From NCBI RefSeq assembly GCF_004345605.1, contig NZ_SLVY01000002.1, forward strand, positions 460,406-524,405: DNA of 64,000 bases, given 5' to 3'. The notes below the pieces were generated by a model, which saw nothing but the letters and a program-made list of their open reading frames with translations, was not told where the DNA came from and made no database searches. Below are positions 56,601 to 64,000 of this stretch, piece after piece; position 1 is the first letter of the stretch; the number at the start of each line of letters is the position of its first letter. The DNA is from Rhodococcus sp. SMB37. Its GTDB lineage: Bacteria > Actinomycetota > Actinomycetes > Mycobacteriales > Mycobacteriaceae. The translations under genes and the position numbers were made by a program.

Positions 56601-59600
56601 CAGATCAGGACGTCCGAGGTACCCGCGCGACAACTGGTTGCCGGACACATAGACCTCACCAGGCACACCCTGGGGCACCGGCTGCAGCCGCCGGTCGAGC
56701 ACGCGCACCGCAATCCCGGGCAGGGACCGCCCGATCGCGCTCGCCGCCCCGGCCCGCGCATCGGTGCGCTCGACCGGGTGGAAGGAGACGTGCACAGTCG
56801 TCTCCGTGATGCCGTACATATTGATCAGGCGGGGCGAGACGGGATGCCGGGCGAACCAGCCGCCGAGGCGACCCGGATCGAGTGCTTCACCACCGAATAC
56901 CACGTACCGCAGCGTCGACGGAGCAGCGTCGACCTCACTCGGGGCGAGGGCACGGTCCGCCTCGTCGAACTGGTAGAACGCCGACGGCGTCTGGTTGAGT
57001 ACCGTGACGCCTTCGGTGCGCACCAGACCGGCGAACAGCTCCGGCGACCGCGACGTCGGGTAGTCGACGACGACGAGCCGGCCACCGTGGAGCAGTGGCC
57101 CCCACAGTTCCCACACCGAAAAGTCGAACGCGTACGAGTGGAACAGGGTCCACACATCGTCCGACCCGAAACCGAATAGCGGTTCGGCATTCTCGAAGAG
57201 GGTGAGCACGTTGCGGTGGGTGACACCGACACCCTTCGGGCGGCCCGTGGAACCCGACGTATAGATGACATAGGCGAGATCATCGGGACGCAACGGCGCC
57301 GGACGGTCGGCGTCGGTGAGCGCATCTGCCGAGAACGTCTCGGCCACGTCGTCCGCACCATCGGTACGAAGAATGTCGATTCCGCTGTCCCACAGCACAC
57401 TCGCACCGTCGCCACGCCCGATCACGTCGGAGGTCACGATCGCGCGTGGGCACGCATCGTCGAGCATGTACCGGATGCGATCCTGCGGGTAGCTCGGATC
57501 GACCGGCAGGTAGGCTCCGCCCGACTCGATCACGGCCAGGAGCGCGACGACGAGGTCGATCGAGCGCGGCAACGCCACCGCCACGAGTGACCCCGGGCCG
57601 ACTCCTGAGGCGATGAGCCGACGCGCCATCCGGTTGGCGCGGGCCGTAAGTTCGGCGTAGTCGATGGTGGTGCCGGCGAAAGTGACCGCCGGAGCGGTGG
57701 CGTGAGCGACCACAGATTCCGACAGACGACCGGGGAGCGTGGCCGGGGTCCGTGCCGGTGAGCCCGCACCGAGCGAACTCCACGCGGTCAGAACCCGTTC
57801 GCGTTCGCCCACTTCGAGGAGAGGCAGATCCGCGACTGCGGTCCTCTCGTCGGACACTACCGCGCCGAGGATCCTGGTGAACCTGCCCGCGAGGCTCGCC
57901 ACCGTGGTGCTGTCGAACAGTTCTGTCGCGTAGTTGAATTCGACGGCGAACCCACCGGGTGCACCGTCCACCCCCACAGTGTCGGCGACCGTGACCTGAA
58001 GGTCGAATTTCGCTGTCGCCGCGTCGAATTCGACGCCAGAGATGCTCAATCCGGACAACTCGAGGTTCGACACGGGCATATTCTGGAACGTCAGCATCAC
58101 CTGGAACAACGGGTGACGGGCCTGCGAACGCGGCGGGTCGAGCACCTCCACGAGGCGTTCGAACGGTACGTCGGCGTGCACGAACGCATCCAGATCCGCG
58201 ACGCGCACCCGACCCAGCAGGTCTTCGAAAGACTCCCCACCGTCGACCTCGGTGCGTAGCACTAGCGTGTTGACGAACATGCCGATCACATCGTCGAGGG
58301 CAGCCTCGCCGCGGCCGGCCACGGGCGTACCGACCGCGATGTCCGTGGCACCGCTCATCCGTGCGAGCAACACGGCGAGTGCAGCGTGAACAACCATGAA
58401 TTCGGTTGCTCCACTGCGGCGTGCCAGATCTGCGATACCGGCACGCAGATCGCGGTCGAGATCGACCCGCAGCGATGCACCGCGGTTGCTTGCCACTGCA
58501 GGTCGCGGGCGATCGACGGGAAGTGGAAGCTCCTCCGGCAGGTCTGCGAGGGTGCGTCGCCAGAACTCCACCTGCTCGGACATCAAGGACTCGGGATCGG
58601 ACTCTTCGCCGAGCACCTCGCGCTGCCACAGCGTGTAGTCCGCGTACTGCACTTCGAGCGGAGCCCACGAGGGCGCGTTCCCCGAGACGTGCGCGTCGTA
58701 GGCGGCCACCACGTCGCGCACGAGTGGGCCGATCGAATAACCGTCGGCGGAGATGTGGTGCACGACCACGACCAGCACGTGCTCGCGCTCCGACACCTCG
58801 AGCAGCCGCACCCGGAGCGGAACCTCACGAGTGACATCGAATCCGGTGGTCATGATCTCCGCGATGCGATCGGGCATCTCGTCTTCGGACAGCGGTTCGG
58901 GTGCCACGTCGAGCCGCGCATCCGATGCCGGGAGTATCTGCTGGTAGCCGACTCCGTCGACCTCCGGGTAGACGGTCCGCAGCGATTCGTGCCGGGCGAC
59001 GACGTCGTCGATTGCTGAGCGCAATGCCGCATGATCGAGATCTCCGGAGAGCCGGATTGCCATCGGGATGTTGTCGACGAACGACTCCGGCTGCAGGCGA
59101 TTGAGGAACCACATCCGCTGCTGCGCCGACGACAACGGAACACGATCGGGACGCTCCCGAGCTGCCAGTGGCACCGAGTCGCCACCGGATACGAGTCTTC
59201 CGATCCGGGCAGCCAACTCCTCCACCGACCCCGACTCGAACACCACCGGCACCGGCACCCGCACACCCACCACCGACGACAACCGCGCCACCACACGCGT
59301 CGCCGCCAACGAATTACCCCCCAAATCCACAAACGAATCATCCAAACCGACCCGCTCCACCCCCAACACCGACGCCACCACCGACGCCACAGACTCCTCC
59401 AACACCGACCGCGGCGCCCGAAACTCCCGCACCGCAAACACCGGCTCCGGCAACGCCCCCCGATCCACCTTCCCCACCGGAGTCAACGGCACCTCATCAA
59501 GCACCACCACCAACGCCGGCACCATATACCCCGGCAACACCCCCGCAACCTGCTCACGCACCACACCCGAATCGAGCACCACACCCGACTCCGACACCAC

Positions 59601-61124
59601 ATACGACACCAACGCCGACTCACCCGACGCCAACACCGCCCCCACCGTCACCGCAAAACCCACCCCCGGCAACGACGCCAACACCGCATCGATCTCACCC
59701 AACTCGATACGGAACCCCCGCACCTTCACCTGAAAATCGCTACGCCCCACATACTCGAACACCCCACCCGAACCACGACGAACCACATCCCCCGTCCGAT
59801 ACATCCGCCCACCCGACGACGAAAACGGATCCGCCACAAAACGAGACGACGTCAACCCCACACGACCGTGATACCCCCGCGCCACCTGCGCCCCCGCCAC
59901 ATACAACTCCCCCACCACACCATCAGGCACCGGACGCAAACGCTCATCCAGCACAAAACACCCCACCCCCGCAATCGCCGACCCGATCGACACCCCCGAA
60001 CCCGGCACCAACTCCGACGAACTCGTCGCCAAAATCGTCGTCTCCGTCGGACCATACGCATTGAAAAAACGCCTCACACCCGGAACAGACCACCGCCGCA
60101 CCAACTCCGGCGTAAACGCCTCCCCCGCCACCACCACAGTCGACAACGAATCCAACCCCACCGGATCCATCGACCCCAACGCACCCGGCGTCATGAACAC
60201 ATGCGACACCCGCTCCGCCGCAATCAACTCCGCCAACTCCGGCCCACCACCCACACCCGCCGGAGCCACCACCACCGACGCCCCCACCGAAAACCCCACC
60301 AACAACTCCAACAACGACACATCGAAACTCGGCGAACACACATGCAACACCCGAGACGACCCATCCACCCCGAAATGCTCACGCTCAGCCGAAATCAACG
60401 GCGCCACACCAGCATGCGACACCACCACACCCTTAGGCCGCCCCGTCGACCCCGACGTATAAATCATCCACGCCGCATCAGAAAGCTCCACCGACCGCAC
60501 CCGATCCGCATACGACACCGGACGCGACGACAACCCCCCCACCTCGGACACCAACCCCGCATCATCGAACACCACCACCGGCACCGTGGGCGGGCACGAC
60601 ACAGACACCACATCCACCACCGACGACACCGTCACAGCCAACACAGCACCCGAATCAGCCACCATGAACTGCACACGCTCAGCCGGATACCCCGGATCCA
60701 CCGGCACAAAAGTCGCCCCCGACTTCACCACCGCCCACAACACCACCACCGACTCCAACGAACGCGGCACCGCCACCACCACCGCATCCCCCGGACCCAC
60801 ACCCCGAGAAATCAACCACCGAGCCCACCGCGACGAACACTCATCGAGCTCCCGATACGACAACGACCGCTCACCAGCAACCACCGCCACCGCATCACCA
60901 CACGACTCCACCGCAGACACCAACAACTGCGACAACACCACACCCCGACCACGCCCACCACGACGTTCACCGCGGGCGGGGCGCTCTGCGCGAGGTGCTC
61001 GCGGGGCGCGGGGGGCGCGGCCACCGCCGTGATCGGCGGTGCGACCGCCTGCGGCCTTCGTCGGACGCTCGGTGCTCGATTCGGGTACCGTCGGCTGCGG
61101 CTCGTCCGACTGCGGGGCATTCAT
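53667..61124 (-). CDS. NRPS A-T-C-A(Thr)-T-C ending in a truncated pseudo-A domain
   Basis: A 2485-residue synthetase from the ATG at 61124 (GGATGGGG upstream); ATG 61166 or GTG 61178 in the same frame are alternatives. Approximate domains: Pro/Arg-rich tail 15-55; A1 55-565; T 585-645; C 658-1110 (HHISADG); A2 1128-1645; T 1665-1730; C 1740-2190 (HHISADG); pseudo-A 2205-2485. Codes read against GrsA-A: A1 DVLFVAAIL-K; A2 DFWNVGMVH-K, threonine. The last ~280 residues follow an A domain as far as the helix before motif A5, but the A3 loop (YTSGSTG.PKG) is gone and the protein stops before the YGPTE motif, so there are no AMP-binding or T functions. A1-T is the cassette shared with the next gene. 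Confidence 0.94.
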   Translation of the reverse strand: MNAPQSDEPQPTVPESSTERPTKAAGGRTADHGGGRAPRAPRAPRAERPARGERRGGRGRGVVLSQLLVSAVESCGDAVAVVAGERSLSYRELDECSSRWARWLISRGVGPGDAVVVAVPRSLESVVVLWAVVKSGATFVPVDPGYPAERVQFMVADSGAVLAVTVSSVVDVVSVSCPPTVPVVVFDDAGLVSEVGGLSSRPVSYADRVRSVELSDAAWMIYTSGSTGRPKGVVVSHAGVAPLISAEREHFGVDGSSRVLHVCSPSFDVSLLELLVGFSVGASVVVAPAGVGGGPELAELIAAERVSHVFMTPGALGSMDPVGLDSLSTVVVAGEAFTPELVRRWSVPGVRRFFNAYGPTETTILATSSSELVPGSGVSIGSAIAGVGCFVLDERLRPVPDGVVGELYVAGAQVARGYHGRVGLTSSRFVADPFSSSGGRMYRTGDVVRRGSGGVFEYVGRSDFQVKVRGFRIELGEIDAVLASLPGVGFAVTVGAVLASGESALVSYVVSESGVVLDSGVVREQVAGVLPGYMVPALVVVLDEVPLTPVGKVDRGALPEPVFAVREFRAPRSVLEESVASVVASVLGVERVGLDDSFVDLGGNSLAATRVVARLSSVVGVRVPVPVVFESGSVEELAARIGRLVSGGDSVPLAARERPDRVPLSSAQQRMWFLNRLQPESFVDNIPMAIRLSGDLDHAALRSAIDDVVARHESLRTVYPEVDGVGYQQILPASDARLDVAPEPLSEDEMPDRIAEIMTTGFDVTREVPLRVRLLEVSEREHVLVVVVHHISADGYSIGPLVRDVVAAYDAHVSGNAPSWAPLEVQYADYTLWQREVLGEESDPESLMSEQVEFWRRTLADLPEELPLPVDRPRPAVASNRGASLRVDLDRDLRAGIADLARRSGATEFMVVHAALAVLLARMSGATDIAVGTPVAGRGEAALDDVIGMFVNTLVLRTEVDGGESFEDLLGRVRVADLDAFVHADVPFERLVEVLDPPRSQARHPLFQVMLTFQNMPVSNLELSGLSISGVEFDAATAKFDLQVTVADTVGVDGAPGGFAVEFNYATELFDSTTVASLAGRFTRILGAVVSDERTAVADLPLLEVGERERVLTAWSSLGAGSPARTPATLPGRLSESVVAHATAPAVTFAGTTIDYAELTARANRMARRLIASGVGPGSLVAVALPRSIDLVVALLAVIESGGAYLPVDPSYPQDRIRYMLDDACPRAIVTSDVIGRGDGASVLWDSGIDILRTDGADDVAETFSADALTDADRPAPLRPDDLAYVIYTSGSTGRPKGVGVTHRNVLTLFENAEPLFGFGSDDVWTLFHSYAFDFSVWELWGPLLHGGRLVVVDYPTSRSPELFAGLVRTEGVTVLNQTPSAFYQFDEADRALAPSEVDAAPSTLRYVVFGGEALDPGRLGGWFARHPVSPRLINMYGITETTVHVSFHPVERTDARAGAASAIGRSLPGIAVRVLDRRLQPVPQGVPGEVYVSGNQLSRGYLGRPDLTAVRFVADPFGGGRLYRTGDIARWNSVGVLEYAGRSDSQVQLRGFRIELGEIEAALLQASGVAHAVAMVRDDGLGERLVGYVVPRAGEAVVAADVRTRVSEFLTGYMVPDIVTVLDELPLTVNGKLDRRALPAPRMDALGDDYREPATESERAVSKILAQILDVEKVGADDSFFDLGGNSLIATRVIARINEALGSNLAIRELFEDPTVAGLAARADSGQEGRRLPELVAGPRPDRIPLSLAQQRMWVLNQLDQGSATYNIPLAIRLRGDLDSAALASAVRDIVERHESLRTVYPQDERGPYQEILDADAVDPLTTVTVDSEAEAFAAVVEVVSQGFDVATEVPVRGRLVSIAPDDHVLALVVHHISADGASLPPLARDLMSAYVARLAGDAPAADALEIQYADFALWQQEAFGDADDPQSPAGVQLAYWRERLAGVPDLLDVPTDRPRPATPSLRGATRVTKVTAATRSRLDELAAAHRATLFMVVHSALAVLLSRLSNSRDVVIGTPVAGRGARALDDVVGMFVNTLALRTDIDPAATFGSVLDDARATDLEAFANADVPFERIVDEVVATRSTARHPVFQTVLSFQNIEPARLELPGLTVEAVDGGELAAKFDLQVTAEPQEGVDGAAGEMALAFTYATDLFDADTIDTLADRFMTLLDTVAADPAAVVGDLDIRTDSERSVSTTVAPSVPSTTPMSVDRTIAQELQVAVESDPDAPAVVFGDTESSFAEIEARSSQWARHLISLGAVSGDVVTVELPVGVDLVVALWAVAKSGAAVSVDRQVPARWGLATTDRVVELTETAAGAGTTWIAIDDPAVDAAVAGLSGRSLGYTDRPEVLGPGGRALCFGDVCLSHGEVVAALRRGQEELALTYDSRILPGSTAADRWTVFAVLAAAVAGAVVVVPGRDDDLGELALEEWVSHAFVPAAEVSTLSDSEDLEAVIVTDRHAGVDSVVSGPLAGKSAGAADPWVLQER
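59201..60961 (-). repeat. 1.76-kb A-T cassette, copy 2 (nearly identical to 51732-53492)
   Basis: Same extent as copy 1: from the GRGRG linker before the A domain to the AARIG end of the T domain. It keeps the consensus A8 motif [12 protein letters not shown]. It is flanked on the left by a C domain and on the right by the unique Arg/Pro-rich tail. Third-position G/T bias contrasts with the adjoining C domain. Confidence 0.9.
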
Positions 61125-61341
61125 CGGAGTAACCCCATCCGAGCCGCCGTCATGTCGTGAACGCATGTAAAAGCCCACACCCTTCGCTTTCGGTACCTCG
61201 AAGCCCGCCTGATACGAACCGAGCCAGCATAGTCATCCGTATCGGCGAGCATTCCTTACCCGTTAGTAACCTCTTGGTTTGATCTCTCCGGGCAGCTTCG
61301 ACGTTACCGTCGACCCGACTCGCCGCCTGCAGGCGAACGAC

Positions 61342-61369
61342 CGTGGGGCCGCCTGCAAGCGGCCCCACG
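61342..61369 (-). terminator. Hairpin just after the first NRPS gene
   Basis: CGTGGGGCCGC (61342-61352) pairs with GCGGCCCCACG (61359-61369) around a 6-nt loop, 5 nt past the stop of the right-most NRPS gene on the minus strand. There is no long T tract. It suggests that the next gene (start 61124) has its own promoter in 61125-61341; no clear -10/-35 pair was seen there. Confidence 0.6.
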
Positions 61370-61373
61370 TGTA

Positions 61374-64000
61374 TCAGTGCTGGTCAGAAGCGACATGCAC
61401 TTGATGTGCACTCCGCCACTGCGCGAGTACTCCTGCCGGGGCCTCATCGACGAGCACGACCACCGCGAGATCTTCGAGACCGGGTTCGAGGGTCTGAAGG
61501 GACGACGCCGGCAGATGGACGTGCGTGACCCATTCGTTGTAGAGAACACCGTCGAGGTCTTCACCATCCACGACACCCTCGGGCACGAACACTACGACGG
61601 CCCCGGTCGCGGTGACGAGCAACTGCTCGAGCGCCAGTGCCCTCGCACCCGCACCGTCGACCCCTGCGCGCGAGACCGCCGCACTCCGGGACTCGTAGGT
61701 CATCGAGTACCGGTGCCGCAAGGCTGCGAGCAGGTCGACGAGCTCCGCGTTCGACAGCGTCCGTGAATCGAGGACCACCGCCGGATCCGACGGCTCGACC
61801 GGACGCACACGATCGGCGTAGGTGACCGGATCCGCCGGCATCGCTGCGATATCTCCCGCGATGTCCTCGTCGTCGACCACGAACCAGTCCCCGACAGGCT
61901 CGCCGGCCGTCACGGCGTCGACGGTCAAGCCCAGCACCGCACCCGCTGGCAGGGTGGTGGCCCACCGCTGTGGATCGACCACAGCGAGGGCTGCGCCGGT
62001 CTTCGCCACGGCCCATTGCGCGACCACCGAAGCCACCGACCTCGGCATCGCGATGGCCACGACGTCGCCGGTGCCGACACCGCGTGCGATGAGCACACGT
62101 GCAAGCTGCGACGACCGCTCGTCGAGTTCTCGGTACGAGAACTCGCGTCCTTCCTCACCGGTGGCGGCGTCCGCCGGCACCGCCAGAGCCGGCGCGGACG
62201 GATCCTCCTCGATGACCTCACCGAGGACGGTGGCCAGCGTGCGCGCCGCAGACGTGACGACAGGAGTCACCGGACCCGACTCCTCGACGATGCGCGCCGC
62301 CTCGTCGGCACCGAGCAGATCGATCTCACCCACCGCAGAATCCGGGTCGGCGACGAACGCGTCGAGCACTCGGACGAACTGTTCGGAGACCCGCGAGACC
62401 GCGGCCTCGTCGAAGAAACGCTCGAGATACTTGAACGTGAAGTCGATCGCGGTGTCGGCAACGGTGAGCAGCGTGATCGGATAGTGCGTCGCGTCCTTGA
62501 CGCCCACCCCCGTGATGGTCATCCCGTCGATCGAGCCTGCCGCGTCGGACAGCGCTTCACGGTCGATCGGATACGACTCGAACACCAGCAGCGAATCGAA
62601 ACCGATCGGGGTGCCGGCTCGCTGTTCGATGTCGGACAGGCCGACGTAATGGTGATCGAGGAGCCCGGCCTGCTCCGCCTGCAGGCGCGTGAGCAATGCC
62701 TCGACCGATTCGTCGGGGTCGGCGTTCACCCGCACCGGCAGGGTGTTGATGAACAGACCCACCATCGACTCCACACCGGGCAGGTCGGCGGGACGTCCGG
62801 AGACGGTCGCGCCGAATACCACGTCGTTCCGCCCAGTGAGCCGGCCGGCAAGCACCGCCCAGGCCGCCTGGACGAGCGTGTTGACCGTGACGCCGAGGTG
62901 CCCGGCGAGCGTGGTCAACCGCGCGGTGCGTTCGGAGTCGTACAGCACCGACACCTTGGCGATCGTGTCGTTGTCCGCGTCGCGGACGACCGGCGCGAGG
63001 ATCGTCGGCTCCTCCAGCCCGCGCAGGGTATCGGCCCACGCGTCGAGGGAGTCGTCACGATTCTGCTCCGACAACCAGGACAGAAAGTTCCGGTACGAGC
63101 GGACACGGGGCAGCAGCGACTGATCGCCACGCAGCACGTACAGGGCCATCAGGTCCTGCATAAGCAGCGGCATCGACCAGCCGTCGAGCAGGATGTGGTG
63201 GCTCGTGACCGCGAGGTGGTACCGATCCTCGGCTGCCTTGACGAGCAGGAATCGCATCAGCGGAGCGGTCTCCATGTCGAACCGTCGGGCCTGCTCGGCT
63301 GCAAGCACCTCCGTCAGTTCCGCCTCGCGACGCTCAGCCGGCATATCACCGAGATCGACCTGCTTCCAAGGCAGCTCGACCTCGTCGAGCACCAACTGGA
63401 CCGAGTTGCCCTCGTCGTCGGTGACGAACGCAGTGCGCAGGTTCGGGTACCGGTCGAGCAGCGCCTGACCTGCAGCGCGCAGACGCTCCGCGTCGACGGC
63501 GCCTTCGAGGTCGAGAACGGCCTGCATCGTGTACACGTCGACATGGCTCTCGTCGGTCATCGATGCGTGGAACAGCAGACCGGACTGCAACGGCGAGAGC
63601 GGCCACACGTCGCCGAGCGACGGGTAGCGGTGCTCCCAGTGTTCGATCTCGGTCTGATCGAGGTCGACCAGCGGCAGATCCGACGGGGTGAGACCACCTG
63701 CATCCGGCCCTGTCGCGTACTTCGCGAGTGCGCTCAGCGCAGCAATCCAGTGCGCAGAGAGCTCGTCGACGTCGTCGTGGTCCAGCAGGCCCTCCGGGAA
63801 CGCGATGTTCGCGCCCAGTTGCGGGCCGTCCGGCCCGTCGCTGACCACAGCGTTGATATCGACCGCGGCGTTCGCCGGCATGTCCGCGTCCTGGACCACG
63901 TCGAGCTTGCCGAGGGCGTCCGTAGGCGCCCACCCGATCGCCGCCAACTCCTCCGGCACATCCGCCGCAGACACACGACCCAAATAGTTGAAACTGATCT
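61374..64000 (-). CDS. NRPS C-terminal part: (E)-C-truncated pseudo-A (5' end outside window)
   Basis: The frame is open at the right edge (875 codons visible, including the stop). It begins inside the last part of an epimerization domain (FNYLGR motif in the first 10 residues; E ends near 100). A C domain of the D-acceptor type follows (about 120-570; HHILLDGWS, SPLQSGLL), then a pseudo-A half-domain (about 583-874). The pseudo-A matches A domains up to just before motif A5, lacks the A3 P-loop-like motif and most of A4, and ends ...VASDQH. It has the same architecture and the same truncation point as the end of the next gene, but the two pseudo-A sequences are clearly diverged. The E-C pair means the upstream residue is epimerised before condensation. 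Confidence 0.92.
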   Translation of the reverse strand, partial: ISFNYLGRVSAADVPEELAAIGWAPTDALGKLDVVQDADMPANAAVDINAVVSDGPDGPQLGANIAFPEGLLDHDDVDELSAHWIAALSALAKYATGPDAGGLTPSDLPLVDLDQTEIEHWEHRYPSLGDVWPLSPLQSGLLFHASMTDESHVDVYTMQAVLDLEGAVDAERLRAAGQALLDRYPNLRTAFVTDDEGNSVQLVLDEVELPWKQVDLGDMPAERREAELTEVLAAEQARRFDMETAPLMRFLLVKAAEDRYHLAVTSHHILLDGWSMPLLMQDLMALYVLRGDQSLLPRVRSYRNFLSWLSEQNRDDSLDAWADTLRGLEEPTILAPVVRDADNDTIAKVSVLYDSERTARLTTLAGHLGVTVNTLVQAAWAVLAGRLTGRNDVVFGATVSGRPADLPGVESMVGLFINTLPVRVNADPDESVEALLTRLQAEQAGLLDHHYVGLSDIEQRAGTPIGFDSLLVFESYPIDREALSDAAGSIDGMTITGVGVKDATHYPITLLTVADTAIDFTFKYLERFFDEAAVSRVSEQFVRVLDAFVADPDSAVGEIDLLGADEAARIVEESGPVTPVVTSAARTLATVLGEVIEEDPSAPALAVPADAATGEEGREFSYRELDERSSQLARVLIARGVGTGDVVAIAMPRSVASVVAQWAVAKTGAALAVVDPQRWATTLPAGAVLGLTVDAVTAGEPVGDWFVVDDEDIAGDIAAMPADPVTYADRVRPVEPSDPAVVLDSRTLSNAELVDLLAALRHRYSMTYESRSAAVSRAGVDGAGARALALEQLLVTATGAVVVFVPEGVVDGEDLDGVLYNEWVTHVHLPASSLQTLEPGLEDLAVVVLVDEAPAGVLAQWRSAHQVHVASDQH

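Noticed and set aside
51732..60961. CRISPR or tandem-repeat array suggested by the repetitive ACCACC-rich sequence
   Set aside because: The repetition reflects coding bias in the NRPS A-T cassette; there are no regularly spaced repeats with unique spacers.
30952..61124. Insertion sequence or transposase explaining the duplicated A-T tracts
   Set aside because: No transposase gene, terminal inverted repeats or target-site duplications flank the tracts; the borders match domain edges, favouring homologous recombination.
59031..61160. 709-codon plus-strand open frame rich in His and Arg
   Set aside because: It is the antisense of the NRPS A-T cassette; the His/Arg/Pro repeats are the complement of GTG/GGT-rich codons. 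No ribosome-binding site or domain content, and the opposite strand encodes a perfect A-T.

Overview
The window comes from a GC-rich, mycolic-acid-containing actinomycete (Mycobacteriales), most likely Rhodococcus or a close relative. The reasons are an ESX (type VII) EccE fragment beside the rpoA operon, two secreted antigen-85-like mycolyltransferase/esterase paralogues, actinobacterial ribosomal proteins (zinc-type S14, S5 and S3 with charged extensions, L17 with an acidic tail), a DrrABC-type exporter and very large NRPS genes. Genus is an inference; no rRNA or taxonomic marker search was possible.

Left part (1-22.6 kb): the end of eccE, then an FMN reductase, a TetR regulator diverging from an acyl-CoA dehydrogenase, and a nearly complete translation super-locus read on the minus strand. 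From right to left it is the S10 operon (rpsJ-rplC-rplD-rplW-rplB-rpsS-rplV-rpsC-rplP-rpmC-rpsQ), a strong terminator, the spc operon (rplN-rplX-rplE-rpsZ-rpsH-rplF-rplR-rpsE-rpmD-rplO), another terminator, secY-adk-map, the plus-strand gene dtd, and the alpha operon (infA-rpmJ-rpsM-rpsK-rpsD-rpoA-rplQ-truA). An antigen-85-like esterase is translationally coupled to truA. Many junctions are 1-4 nt start/stop overlaps.

Middle part (22.6-30.8 kb): a 450-bp rpsJ leader/promoter region, a Tat-type amidase diverging from a GntR/FCD regulator, a three-gene ABC exporter (ATPase plus two ABC-2 permeases), a secreted lipase with a GHSQGG elbow, a bidirectional terminator, and a second antigen-85-like protein.

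Right part (30.9-64 kb): five minus-strand NRPS genes, the first-transcribed one cut by the window edge. In transcription order: (E)-C-psiA | A-T-C-A(Thr)-T-C-psiA | A-T-TE | A-T-C-A-T-TE | A-T-C-A-T-C-A(Thr)-T-E-C-A-T-TE. Four features stand out. Two proteins end in the same truncated, catalytically dead adenylation half-domain. Each is followed by a gene that begins directly with an A domain behind an Arg-rich tail. Those two downstream genes carry an almost identical 1.76-kb A-T cassette with codon use unlike its surroundings. Three separate genes end in thioesterases. My reading is that modules are split between C and A across subunits, with the dead half-domain as a candidate docking surface, and that A-T cassettes are exchanged or converted between the genes. 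No MbtH-like gene is visible in the window.
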